From Jaaginema sp046541115 (GTDB taxonomy: Bacteria > Cyanobacteriota > Cyanobacteriia > Cyanobacteriales > Spirulinaceae), in the NCBI GenBank assembly GCA_046541115.1, contig JBKHDX010000006.1, positions 1 to 40,691 of the forward strand: a DNA stretch of 40,691 nt. The letters are read 5' to 3'. Of this stretch, positions 1-8,830 are shown one piece after another. The notes beneath the pieces were generated by a model. The model worked only from the letters and a program-made list of their open reading frames with translations, was not told where the DNA came from and ran no database searches. A program made the translations under genes and the position numbers. Numbering within the stretch: position 1 is the stretch's first letter; every line of letters begins with the position of its first letter.

Positions 1-138
1 AAGGTAAAGGCAAGGGGCTGTGTCCGCCACCTGCGGGCGGACTTTATAAGCCCCGCATCGGGGCTGGAGTCTATACCCCAGCTAGAGTCTCCTTATGACG
101 CGAGAATCCCCGACCGTTTACGGCGGGGAGTTGTCAAC
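1..138 (+). mobile_element. Right end of an IS200/IS605-type (TnpB) element with omega-RNA-like hairpins, truncated by the window edge
   Basis: Three hairpins follow one another. The first has an outer stem 14-19/49-54 enclosing a 7-bp stem 22-28/36-42. The second is 50-55/59-64 with a 3-nt loop. The third is 108-116/121-128 with a TTTA loop and one bulged A. The third stem is preceded by GAGAAT and followed by GAGTTGTCAA, a layout typical of the right end of cyanobacterial TnpB-carrying elements, where the 3' end of tnpB overlaps its guide RNA scaffold. A frame open from base 3 to the TGA at 96-98 could be the TnpB tail; frame 1 is also open to 154-156. Most of the element lies outside the window, so family assignment is tentative. 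Confidence 0.45.
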
Positions 139-184
139 AACAGGAGTGGGGAGTAGAGTACGACTGCCTACTGCCCCGACAACC

Positions 185-874
185 CTAAATCGAATCGCTC
201 AGAACCAAATCCCCTTCTCGATCTTCGGCGTTAGTTTCTGGGTCTTCTTCGAGGTAAATTTGCCGAATATCGCTAGGTAAGCGGGCTTCGAGCATTTGAT
301 AGCCCTGAGCCAGCAGTTGACGCACTTGGGCGGGAGACAGCCGTTTGCCCTCCGCTTGGAGATAAGCGGCAATGCGGGTTTCACTCCAATGAAACGTCTG
401 AGCCATCAACGTCATCAACCGCATCATCGGCGGCATCATTTCTAAAGCTTGTTCGAGATAACACCATAACGGCGGCGGTGCGGTGTTTAAGTCGTAGGTA
501 ATGGCTTCGACGGGCGGCAGAACAATTTGATTAATGCACAAAGCGGTAACGTTAATAATCCAGCTTTGAAACGAATTGGCTTCCCCCGATTCCGAGCGCA
601 ATTCTAGCCCCCGCATTTCATAAAATAAATGTCGCCAAGTCAAAGCGAATAGGTAATCGGCTTGGACGGGCGATCGCGCCGTATGGGAAATTAACGTATA
701 GACAATCGGATGATAGCGGCAAAAAATCGCCGTAAAATATTTACCCTGTTCTGGGTGTCGCTGAAATAATGCAACTAACTCGCGATCGCTATGGTGAAAT
801 AACGATTTAATTAATGAATGGTTACATTCGGGGAAACGCTGGCTAAACACGGCTTTTTCACTCCCTCTCACCAC
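185..874 (-). CDS. ECF-like sigma-70 family protein (cyanobacterial type)
   Basis: The 229-residue protein has a region-2-like N-terminal part (about residues 28-95) with the pattern DRELVALFQRHPEQ followed by a YHPIVYTLI stretch, as in ECF sigma factors. A C-terminal region-4-like part (about 135-200) has a helix-turn-helix look: WSETRIAAYLQAEG then LSPAQVRQLLAQGYQMLEARLP. The acidic tail after residue 205 is not conserved. The start is uncertain: the frame opens with two consecutive GTG codons and no good ATG is near. No anti-sigma gene lies next to it. It could instead be a sigma-like DNA-binding protein that does not initiate transcription. HIP1 sites inside suggest long residence in this genome. 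Confidence 0.6.
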   Translation of the reverse strand: MVRGSEKAVFSQRFPECNHSLIKSLFHHSDRELVALFQRHPEQGKYFTAIFCRYHPIVYTLISHTARSPVQADYLFALTWRHLFYEMRGLELRSESGEANSFQSWIINVTALCINQIVLPPVEAITYDLNTAPPPLWCYLEQALEMMPPMMRLMTLMAQTFHWSETRIAAYLQAEGKRLSPAQVRQLLAQGYQMLEARLPSDIRQIYLEEDPETNAEDREGDLVLSDSI

Positions 875-1172
875 ATCTAATTAGTAGCAGCGCGATCGTA
901 ATCTGGCAAGCTGATTTTATCAAAGATCGATCTCCGATCGCGCTATCTTTCTAGAGTAGCTTGTTCGCGGCTTCTTGCCACACCCATTTTGCCTCCGGTT
1001 AGCAAAGCCAAGGAAATGGTAAAATTTTCTGAAGGCGATCGCGACAGTTCTATCCCGTCCTAACCCTTAGCCCGCGTGGGATTGCGCCCCTCAACACCCC
1101 CCTTTGTCCCCAAAAGCCGCCCTCTAAGATGAGATTGCAATAATTTTGATACCTCGATCGCAGGAGCAATAT
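875..1172. other. Intergenic region between the divergent sigma-like gene and transaldolase
   Basis: This 298-base gap must hold promoters for two divergent genes. It has one exact HIP1 site near 1034 and related CGATCG motifs near 890 and 935. I see no RNA gene or clear open frame. AGGAG at 1162-1166 is the ribosome-binding sequence for the downstream gene. Confidence 0.4.
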
Positions 1173-2351
1173 ATGCCCAAAACGCTGCTAGAACAACTGC
1201 GCGACATGACGATTGTGGTCGCAGACACCGGCGACATCAACGCCATCAAAACCTTTACACCACGGGATGCGACCACCAATCCTTCTTTGATTACGGCGGC
1301 GGCACAAATGCCCGAATATCAAGAAATCGTCGATACCACCCTCAAAGAAGCCCGCGCCAGTGCCGGACAAGCCGCTACAGAAACCGAAGTCGCCACCCTA
1401 GCCTTTGAACGTCTGGCGGTAGCATTTGGATTAAAAATCCTTGAAATCATCCCCGGTCGGGTTTCGACTGAGGTTGATGCCCGTTTATCTTACGATACCG
1501 AAGCCACTCTAGCCAAAGCCCGTTATTTGATTGGCGAATACGAAAAAGCTGGCGTAACCAGAGACCGCGTTTTGATTAAAATTGCCTCCACTTGGGAAGG
1601 CATCAAAGCCGCCGAAATCCTCGAAAAAGAAGGCATCCACTGTAACTTAACCCTATTATTTGGCCTGCATCAAGCGATCGCCTGCGCCGAAGCCGGAATC
1701 ACCCTGATTTCTCCCTTTGTCGGACGTATCCTCGATTGGTACAAAGCCAAAACCGGGAAAGACACTTATCCTGCCCCCGAAGACCCCGGCGTGTTATCCG
1801 TCACCCAAATTTACAACTACTACAAAAAATTTGGTTACGAAACCGAAGTCATGGGGGCGAGTTTCCGCAACATTGGCGAAATTACAGAACTCGCAGGCTG
1901 CGACTTGCTCACCATCTCGCCGAAACTCCTCGCTGAGTTACAATCAACAGCAGGCGAACTGCCTCGGAAACTCGAAGCCAGCCAAGCCCAAGCCAGCGAC
2001 CTTGAAAAAATCTCGATGGATGCTGACACCTTCGCCAAAATGCACGCCGAAGACGAAATGGCTTCCCAAAAGCTCGCAGAAGGGATTATGGGATTCACCA
2101 AAGCCCTCGAAGCCCTAGAACTCTTACTGGCCCAACGCCTCGCTCGCTTAGAAGGAGAAGAAAAAGTCACTCATGCCACCGACGATATTTTTAGCGTCTA
2201 CGACCTCGATGGCGATGGCTTTATCACCCGCGAAGAATGGGCTGGCACTGATGCAGTGTTTGATGCCCTCGATATCAACGGTGACGGCAAAATTTCGACT
2301 GAAGAAATGGCTGCTGGGTTAGGCGCTGCTTTTCATCTGGCCGCAGTTTAA
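1173..2351 (+). CDS. tal: Transaldolase with C-terminal EF-hand pair
   Basis: Transaldolase moves a dihydroxyacetone unit between sugar phosphates in the non-oxidative pentose phosphate pathway, in the cytoplasm. From ATG 1173 (AGGAG seven bases upstream) the protein is 392 residues. The barrel covers about residues 1-330: D18 in ADTGDI, E100 in VSTEVDAR and the Schiff-base lysine K136 in LIKIASTWEG match the E. coli TalB catalytic residues D17, E96 and K132. Residues about 343-390 form two EF-hand loops, DLDGDGFITREE and DINGDGKISTEE, with all expected calcium ligands. This fusion is known in cyanobacterial transaldolases and suggests calcium binding, although its regulatory effect is not evident from sequence. 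A start 27 bases upstream is possible but lacks the spacing. Confidence 0.95.
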   Translation: MPKTLLEQLRDMTIVVADTGDINAIKTFTPRDATTNPSLITAAAQMPEYQEIVDTTLKEARASAGQAATETEVATLAFERLAVAFGLKILEIIPGRVSTEVDARLSYDTEATLAKARYLIGEYEKAGVTRDRVLIKIASTWEGIKAAEILEKEGIHCNLTLLFGLHQAIACAEAGITLISPFVGRILDWYKAKTGKDTYPAPEDPGVLSVTQIYNYYKKFGYETEVMGASFRNIGEITELAGCDLLTISPKLLAELQSTAGELPRKLEASQAQASDLEKISMDADTFAKMHAEDEMASQKLAEGIMGFTKALEALELLLAQRLARLEGEEKVTHATDDIFSVYDLDGDGFITREEWAGTDAVFDALDINGDGKISTEEMAAGLGAAFHLAAV

Positions 2352-2420
2352 AGCAAGTCAACATCAGCACTAACGCTCTGTTGTGGATCTTAAGTCGATC
2401 AAAGTTCATAATACGTCTTG

Positions 2421-2448
2421 GGGGTGCGGCTTTGAACGCGCCCTTTTT
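2421..2448 (+). terminator. Rho-independent terminator of tal
   Basis: A 7-bp stem (2422-2428 with 2437-2443, one G-T pair) has an 8-base loop and is followed by TTTTT at 2444-2448. It lies 70 bases after the tal stop codon. Confidence 0.75.
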
Positions 2449-2820
2449 GTATCCTTGGACAGATCGGCGTTCCTCCTAGATATTGATTCCCGATTACAAA
2501 GTCGTGGGGATGTATAAATAAAATTCTAGGAAAAAGTAACAGCGTAACAGCCTCACAGGTTAAGCCTGGGAAAACTTAACGCTTTTGGGGAATAGTCATC
2601 CAATAAGAAGCCTTCGTTGCTGATTTAGCATTTCCATTCCCTCGCGATCGCGGTTACCCTCAAAGATATCGGTAAATCCATTATCTAACGGTAATGGCCC
2701 GGCGCAAGAAGACTCCATCAGGATGCTCCTAAGCTTAACGAGTAGATGAATCGCGTCTAACAAACCATCTTCCACTCTTAAACCCTTGATTAAGGTCTAT
2801 CCCTTACCGTTCATCCTTTC
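2449..2820. other. Long leader/intergenic region upstream of the cyclase gene
   Basis: I see no convincing gene in these 370 bases. There is a 6-bp inverted repeat (GTTAAG/CTTAAC, about 2569-2591) and a HIP1 site near 2643. No clear Shine-Dalgarno precedes the ATG at 2821. The length leaves room for a structured leader or small RNA, but nothing recognisable is present. Confidence 0.4.
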
Positions 2821-5800
2821 ATGGCTGCTGAATGTCAAGCTAATGAGATACGGCCTAATATTCTGGCTGTAGACGATAATCCTATTAATCTCCGGCTCTT
2901 GTCGGGGATGTTGACCAAGCAAGGTTATAAAGTCCGAAGCGTGACCAACGGTGAAACCGCCCTCAAAGCGGCGCAAGCCCAACCGCCGGACATTATTTTG
3001 CTTGACATTATGATGCCGCAGATGAACGGTTATCAGGTTTGCGAGCGCTTAAAAGCCGACGAGCGTACCCAAGCTATTCCCGTAATTTTTATTAGTGCCT
3101 TAGATGAAGTCCCCGATAAAGTCACAGCGTTTCAGGTAGGGGGCGCAGATTATATTAGCAAGCCCTTTCAAATCGAAGAAGTGTTGGTGCGTTTGGAAAA
3201 TCAACTGCGGTTGCAGTCCTTACAACGCCAACTCGGCAAGCAAAATCAACAACTGCAACAAGAAATCCAAGAGCGTTTATCCGTTGAAGCACAACTGCGA
3301 AACAAATCTCGGATTCTCGATACCTTCAGTCAAAACTTAAAACAACTCCATCGCCTCAATACCACCGATTATCAAAATCCCGATGACTTATTTGAAGATT
3401 ATCTGCGAACCGGGTGCGACATCCTCAAGTTTTCGACCGGGATTGTCGCCAAGATTGAACATAATATTTTTGCGATCGAAAAAGTGCAATCGCCCCGCCA
3501 AGATTTACAACCCGCGTCAGAATTTGACCTCGCTCAAACCTATTGCAATGAAGTGGTGTCTCAACAATATACCATTGCTCAAACGCGCATCGATGAGGCT
3601 TTGCGCGATCGCGTCTTTTACCAAAACTGGCAATTTGAGAGCTTTCTGAGTACCCCTATCTGGGTCAATAACCAGATTTATGGCACCTTAAGTTTTTACA
3701 ACGAAAACGAGTATCCAGGGACACTGAGCGATCGCGACTTAGAAATTGCCGAACTCATGGCCCAAAGCCTCGGTAAATACATCAACGCTCGTCAAACCGA
3801 ACTCGAACGCCAAAGAGCCGAAGAAGAAACCCAACTTCTGCTCGACCTCACCCAAGCCATCGGCAGCGCCCCGGACTTCGACACCGCCCTCAGTGTCACC
3901 CTCAGCCGAGTTTGCGAAGCCACCCGCTGGCGTTATGGCGAAGTTTGGATTCCAGCCCTCGATGGCGGCACCTTAGAATGTAGCCCCAGTTGGTGGAGTC
4001 AGAACCCCACCCCGGAGTTACAAGAATTTCGCGACTACAGCGAAGCCTTGACCTTTATGCCCGACGAAGGCTTACCCGGTCAAGTTTGGCGCAGTCGTCA
4101 ACCCCGATGGCTGCAACTGAGCGATTCTAACACCGAAGACCCTTTTTTACGGCTCGAACTCGCTCAAAACAGCGGCCTCAACGCCGCTTTTGCCATTCCC
4201 ATTATCGACGAGCGCAACGCCACCCCTTCCCAAACCAGTACCAGCACCCTACATCAATCTCATCCAGTTTCTGTCTTAGCGATTTTAGTCTTTTTTACCC
4301 ATAAATATCGCCCCCAAGACGAGCGTTTTAGTCAATTGGTCAGCACCGTGGCGGCCCAAATCGGCACCTTAGTACAGCAAAAGAAAATTGACGCGGAAAT
4401 GCGGGCATTATGGACAGCCATGACTGATACCGTGGTGGTACGGGATGCGTCGGGATATTGCCTCAAAGTCGCCCCCACCAGCGCCCGTCACGCCGAGTTA
4501 AGCCCCGATTTACTCTTGGGGCGAACCCTCGACGAAACCTTCCCTCCGGAAACGGCCCAAGGCATTCTGCAAACGATTCGCAAAGCCCTGGCCCAACAAA
4601 TCCCCATTCACATCGAATACAACCTCACCGCTCATCAAGTTAACGGGGAAGCCGAGGTTTGGTTTGCTGAAACGATTTCCCCTTTGTCCCCCGAAACCAC
4701 GATTCATGTGGCCCGGGATATTAGCCACAGCAAACGCTTAGAAAGCTTGCTGCGCTCCTCTGAAGGCAAAATGCGGGCGGTGTTTGAGGCCATGACCGAT
4801 ATTGTGCTAACTCTGCGCTTAGAGGGGGAACACATCAACAATATTGAGGTCGCCCCGACCAATCCCTCGCGCTTGTACGCCGCCGAACGAGACCCGGTGG
4901 GGGCAACGGTGAATCGCTTTTATCAGCCCGAAGGCTCGGCTTGGATTGAGAAAATCCAAGAATGTTTGGCGACCCAAAAAACGCTACAGTGGGATTACGA
5001 TTTACAATTGGGCGATCGCCTGACTTGGTTTGCGGTGAGTATTGCCCCGTTGTCTGAGAATGCTGTGATTTGGGTGGCTCGCGATATTAGCGATCGCAAA
5101 ACCACAGAAATGGCTTTGGGGATTAGCCAAGAACGCCTACAACTGGCCCTCGAAGGCAGTCGCTTGGGCTTGTGGGATTGGAATATTGCTACGGATGTGG
5201 TGTATTTCAGCCGGGAGTGGAAGGAAATGCTCGGTTATCGCGAAAGCGATCTCGAAGACAGTATGAACGCCTGGGAACGACTGATGCACCCCGAAGATTT
5301 ACCCGGCACAGTAGCAGAAATTAAACGCCACCTCAACGGCGAAACCAATCTCTTTCAGCGCGAATTTCGTCTGCGGAATGCCGCGGGGGAGTGGCAATGG
5401 GTTTCATCTCATGGCAAGGTGTTTGAACGGGATGAGCGGGGAAATGCCGCCCGGATGACGGGGACTCATCAAGATATTACCGAACGCAAACGCCGCGAAG
5501 AAGCCCTACAACTGATCGTGCAGGGGACGGCTTCGCAAACGGGAAATGAGTTTTTCCGCACCTGCGCTCGTTATTTGGCTCAAGTGTTACAGGTGCGTTA
5601 TGCTCTGGTGGCCCAACGCATTGATGATTCTCGCGTACGGTCTTTGGCCTTTTGGCAGGATCGGGATTTTGGTGACGAGATTGAATACGATGTGGCCGAA
5701 ACCCCCAGCGAACGGGTGTTACAAGGAAAAAAATCTCATTGGCGCGATCTCATCCAAACTTATTTTGCCAAAGACTTTAATTTAGCGCGTTGGCGCGTCC

Positions 5801-6993
5801 GCAGTTATTTGGGGGTTCCTCTTACCGATACCACCGGACGCACCATTGGCCTGATGGCGGTGATGGATACGGCGACCTTAGAAGATAATGCCACCACAAC
5901 TTCGATTTTACGCATTTTTGCCGCCCGCGCGGGAGCGGAATTAGAACGTCAATTGGCCGAAAATGCTTTGCGGGCCAGCGAAACTCGCTATCGCTCTTTA
6001 TACAACGATACTCCGGTAATGTTGCAGTCTTGCGATCCCCAGTTTTGCTTGATTAGCGTTAGCGATTATTGGCTGGAATATTTGGGTTATTCTCGACAAG
6101 AAGCGATTGGACGGCCGATGACGGATTTTATGCCCCTTAAGTCTCGTCGGTATGCTGAAACTGTGGCGCTACCCAGTTTATGGGAAACTGGGGTGGAAAA
6201 GGATACGCCTTATCAGTTGGTGAAAAAAGGCGGCAAAATTATTGATGTGCTGTGTTCGACGATTCTCGAACGAGATGAAAATGGGGTCATGATCCGCACG
6301 TTGTCTACCATTGTGGATGTGACCGAACAAAAGCGGGCGGAGTTGGCGTTACGCTTGGCTCAACAAAAGTCAGAACGGTTATTGTTGAATGTATTACCCA
6401 AGGCGATCGCGGAACGACTCAAAAACCAAACCGGGGCGATCGCAGAACAATACGACGAAGTGACCATTTTATTCGCCGATATTGTTAACTTTACCCCTCT
6501 AGCCACTCGTTTGGCCCCGATTGAGTTGGTGAATTTACTCAACAAGATTTTTTCGACTTTTGATAAACTAGCCGACCGCTACGACCTCGAAAAAATTAAG
6601 ACCATTGGGGATGCTTATATGGTTGTCGGGGGTTTACCTAATCCTAAAGCCGATCACGCCGAGGCGATCGCGCAAATGGCTTTGGCGATGCAAGAAGCGA
6701 TGGATGAGTTTAAAATCGAACACGACCCCAATTTACAAATTCGCATTGGCATTAATACGGGGTCTGTGGTTGCGGGAGTAATTGGTATTAAAAAGTTTAT
6801 TTACGACCTTTGGGGGGATGCTGTCAACATGGCTTCTCGCATGGAGTCTCAAGGTCAACCGGGCCGCATTCAAGTCACAGCCCAGACCTACCAACGTCTG
6901 AAAAACAAGTTTTCTCTCATCCGTCGCGGCCGCATTCAGGTTAAAGGGAAAGGGAAAATGACGACCTATTGGCTGGTTCGCAAGAATGACTAA
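2821..6993 (+). CDS. Multi-sensor response-regulator adenylate cyclase (REC-GAF-GAF-PAS-PAS-PAS-GAF-PAS-class III cyclase)
   Basis: This 1390-residue soluble protein has no membrane segments. Order: receiver domain 12-130 (acidic pair D18/D19, phospho-acceptor D62 in LLDIMMP, K in SKP), coiled coil 135-175, GAF about 190-325, GAF about 335-520, PAS about 527-640, PAS about 651-762, PAS with PAC about 765-891, GAF about 896-1045, PAS about 1050-1175, coiled coil, and class III nucleotide cyclase about 1212-1388. Catalytic residues look intact: metal ligands D1220 and D1264, adenine-selecting K1260 and D1329, and transition-state N1336 and R1340. It should therefore make cAMP rather than cGMP. 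The receiver implies control by a histidine kinase, but none is adjacent. None of the GAF domains shows an obvious bilin-binding cysteine motif. Confidence 0.92.
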   Translation: MAAECQANEIRPNILAVDDNPINLRLLSGMLTKQGYKVRSVTNGETALKAAQAQPPDIILLDIMMPQMNGYQVCERLKADERTQAIPVIFISALDEVPDKVTAFQVGGADYISKPFQIEEVLVRLENQLRLQSLQRQLGKQNQQLQQEIQERLSVEAQLRNKSRILDTFSQNLKQLHRLNTTDYQNPDDLFEDYLRTGCDILKFSTGIVAKIEHNIFAIEKVQSPRQDLQPASEFDLAQTYCNEVVSQQYTIAQTRIDEALRDRVFYQNWQFESFLSTPIWVNNQIYGTLSFYNENEYPGTLSDRDLEIAELMAQSLGKYINARQTELERQRAEEETQLLLDLTQAIGSAPDFDTALSVTLSRVCEATRWRYGEVWIPALDGGTLECSPSWWSQNPTPELQEFRDYSEALTFMPDEGLPGQVWRSRQPRWLQLSDSNTEDPFLRLELAQNSGLNAAFAIPIIDERNATPSQTSTSTLHQSHPVSVLAILVFFTHKYRPQDERFSQLVSTVAAQIGTLVQQKKIDAEMRALWTAMTDTVVVRDASGYCLKVAPTSARHAELSPDLLLGRTLDETFPPETAQGILQTIRKALAQQIPIHIEYNLTAHQVNGEAEVWFAETISPLSPETTIHVARDISHSKRLESLLRSSEGKMRAVFEAMTDIVLTLRLEGEHINNIEVAPTNPSRLYAAERDPVGATVNRFYQPEGSAWIEKIQECLATQKTLQWDYDLQLGDRLTWFAVSIAPLSENAVIWVARDISDRKTTEMALGISQERLQLALEGSRLGLWDWNIATDVVYFSREWKEMLGYRESDLEDSMNAWERLMHPEDLPGTVAEIKRHLNGETNLFQREFRLRNAAGEWQWVSSHGKVFERDERGNAARMTGTHQDITERKRREEALQLIVQGTASQTGNEFFRTCARYLAQVLQVRYALVAQRIDDSRVRSLAFWQDRDFGDEIEYDVAETPSERVLQGKKSHWRDLIQTYFAKDFNLARWRVRSYLGVPLTDTTGRTIGLMAVMDTATLEDNATTTSILRIFAARAGAELERQLAENALRASETRYRSLYNDTPVMLQSCDPQFCLISVSDYWLEYLGYSRQEAIGRPMTDFMPLKSRRYAETVALPSLWETGVEKDTPYQLVKKGGKIIDVLCSTILERDENGVMIRTLSTIVDVTEQKRAELALRLAQQKSERLLLNVLPKAIAERLKNQTGAIAEQYDEVTILFADIVNFTPLATRLAPIELVNLLNKIFSTFDKLADRYDLEKIKTIGDAYMVVGGLPNPKADHAEAIAQMALAMQEAMDEFKIEHDPNLQIRIGINTGSVVAGVIGIKKFIYDLWGDAVNMASRMESQGQPGRIQVTAQTYQRLKNKFSLIRRGRIQVKGKGKMTTYWLVRKND

Positions 6994-6995
6994 AT

Positions 6996-7021
6996 AATGT
7001 ATAATTAATAATTTACAATTT
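6996..7021. repeat. Left copy of a 26-bp inverted repeat flanking the aldo/keto reductase gene
   Basis: This A+T-rich segment starts three bases after the cyclase stop codon. Its reverse complement matches 8212-8237 at 25 of 26 positions. It also contains one arm (7011-7020) of a 10-bp local inverted repeat with 7043-7052. Confidence 0.7.
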
Positions 7022-7050
7022 ATAATGAATTACAATAAAGTGAATTGTAA

Positions 7051-7087
7051 ATAACTAATAACTAACAACTAACAACCAATAACAAAA
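7051..7087. repeat. Heptamer-periodic tandem repeat (AACTAAT/AACCAAT type)
   Basis: Degenerate 7-base units of the form AAYWAAY run in tandem. The same family, in the opposite orientation, appears at 8148-8185. Confidence 0.65.
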
Positions 7088-7181
7088 AATCAGTCAATCA
7101 TCGGAAAAATGTTTCCCTTATGTCCTAATAACAAATTTTGCGCTACAACGATCGGTAAGCAGTAACAACTCAGATAGTTTT

Positions 7182-8141
7182 ATGCAAACCAGACAACTCG
7201 GCAGTTCAGACCTGCAAATTACCCCGATTTTAATGGGAACTTGGCAAGCCGGAAAGCGGATGTGGACGGGAATTGAGGACTCAGAATCGATTGCGGCGAT
7301 TCAAGGGGCTGTAGACGCAGGGATTACTACCATCGACACCGCCGAAGTCTACGGAGAAGGGCATTCCGAGCAAATCGTCGGCAAAGCTGTCGGGAAAATG
7401 CGCGATCGCGTGGTGTATGCTTCTAAGGTGTTTCCAACCCATCTCAAACACGATCAAGTCATCGAAGCTTGCGATCGCTCTTTAAAAAACCTGAATACCG
7501 ATTATATTGATTTATATCAGATTCACTGGCCCGCCGGAACTTGGAATAGCGAACTTGTCCCCATTTCAGAAACCATGGGAGCCTTGAATCAACTCAAAGA
7601 ACAAGGTAAAATTCGCGCGATCGGCGTATCAAACTTTAACAAAGACCAACTAGCCGAAGCTCAACAATACGGACGCATTGATAGCTTACAACCGCCTTAT
7701 TCCCTGTTTTGGCGACAAGTCGAAGCGGAATTAATGCCGTATTGCGTCGAGCATAACATTTCCATTCTGGCATATTCCTCCCTCGCCCAAGGCTTTCTCA
7801 CGGGGAAATTCGGCCCGGATCATCAATTTGAAGAAGGGGATCACCGCGCCAAAAATAAGCTCTACAAGCCCGAAAACTACAAAAGGGTGCAAAAGGCTCT
7901 CGATCGGTTACGACCGATTGCAGAAGCCAAAAACTGCACTCTGGCGCAACTTTCCCTCGCTTGGGTCATTGCTCAACCCCAAGCCAACGCGATCGCAGGG
8001 GCGCGAAATTCCTCCCAAGCTGAAGCGAATGCGAAAGCCGCAGAAGTCACCCTTACCGACGATGATTTAGCCAAAATGGATGCTATTAGCCATCAAGTGG
8101 TAGATCATCTCGATGAAAATCCCGTATTGTGGGAATTTTAG
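7182..8141 (+). CDS. Aldo/keto reductase
   Basis: NADPH-dependent oxidoreductase of the AKR superfamily with a TIM-barrel fold, 319 residues, which is normal length. The catalytic tetrad is visible: D52 and Y57 in TIDTAEVYG, K82 in ASKV and H115 in LYQIHWP. The C-terminal part has the usual cofactor-binding stretch AIAGARNSSQAEAN. The physiological substrate cannot be read from sequence. The gene stands alone, flanked on both sides by inverted A+T-rich repeats and heptamer arrays. It converges on the reverse-strand gene that starts at 8763. Confidence 0.9.
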   Translation: MQTRQLGSSDLQITPILMGTWQAGKRMWTGIEDSESIAAIQGAVDAGITTIDTAEVYGEGHSEQIVGKAVGKMRDRVVYASKVFPTHLKHDQVIEACDRSLKNLNTDYIDLYQIHWPAGTWNSELVPISETMGALNQLKEQGKIRAIGVSNFNKDQLAEAQQYGRIDSLQPPYSLFWRQVEAELMPYCVEHNISILAYSSLAQGFLTGKFGPDHQFEEGDHRAKNKLYKPENYKRVQKALDRLRPIAEAKNCTLAQLSLAWVIAQPQANAIAGARNSSQAEANAKAAEVTLTDDDLAKMDAISHQVVDHLDENPVLWEF

Positions 8142-8147
8142 GTTTTT

Positions 8148-8185
8148 TGGTTATTGGTTGTTGGTTGTTTGTTATTAGTTATTTA
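8148..8185. repeat. Heptamer-periodic tandem repeat (TTGGTTR type)
   Basis: Tandem TTGGTTA/TTGGTTG-like units follow directly after the aldo/keto reductase stop codon. They are the inverted counterpart of 7051-7087. Confidence 0.65.
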
Positions 8186-8211
8186 CAACTAACTGTGTTC
8201 TTATTCGTTTT

Positions 8212-8237
8212 AAATTGTAAATTATTAATTGTACATT
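8212..8237. repeat. Right copy of the 26-bp inverted repeat
   Basis: This is the reverse complement of 6996-7021 with one mismatch. It overlaps the stop codon (8236-8238) of the reverse-strand gene, just as the left copy lies immediately after the cyclase stop codon. Confidence 0.7.
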
Positions 8238-8763
8238 AAGTAGACGGCTCTAACTCCAAATCTTCATCGGTTTCTAAACCGTCTTGAACTTGTTTGAGTT
8301 TGTCATAAAAACCGGATTCATCTTGAGGCGGTGTAAACTTATGAATTGGACGATGGACGGGTTGGGGAATCATAGTTTCTGGTTGATTTTCCGATGAGAT
8401 TTCAGGGTCAGGTTTGGGGGAAGGGGCGATCGCGTCGAGTAATAAGGTAAGCTGATTTTGTTCCCGGCGATCGCGCAATTTGAAGGGCAATTCGCGACAA
8501 ATGAGACTTTCAAATTCGTGGTTAAAATGATGAGTGGGGCGGCCGCGTCGCGTCCAAAAAATCAAAATTTGTTCAATCGAAATGGTTTTGTAACGTCCTT
8601 GATATAACGCTTCAATCGTGGCCAGACGAATCCAAATAGCAGAGTAGGTTTGCAGCCATTGGGCAATTTGTTCGACGGCTGTATATCCTTGCGTATCAAA
8701 TCCGTAGTAATGTATCAAGGCTACGGTTTGGGCGATCGCGGATTGAATAATGGATTCGTTCAT
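8236..8763 (-). CDS. Conserved cyanobacterial protein of unknown function
   Basis: From ATG 8763 the protein is 175 residues; the frame can extend 11 codons upstream, but that would run further toward the divergent gene and is less likely. Residues 1-105 look like a compact helical domain rich in aromatic residues (ALIHYYGFDTQGY, IWIRLATIEALYQGRYKT, ILIFWTRRGRP). Residues 115-175 are proline- and acid-rich and probably disordered. There is no signal peptide or membrane segment and I recognise no catalytic motif. The start is 67 bases from the divergent DUF815 ATPase gene, so a shared promoter region and a functional link are plausible. Confidence 0.7.
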   Translation of the reverse strand: MNESIIQSAIAQTVALIHYYGFDTQGYTAVEQIAQWLQTYSAIWIRLATIEALYQGRYKTISIEQILIFWTRRGRPTHHFNHEFESLICRELPFKLRDRREQNQLTLLLDAIAPSPKPDPEISSENQPETMIPQPVHRPIHKFTPPQDESGFYDKLKQVQDGLETDEDLELEPST

Positions 8764-8830
8764 GAAGGCTTGTAAAATTGATAATCTGGCCGTCAATGCC
8801 CAAGAATTTGAAGGGGTTATAAAAACATCT

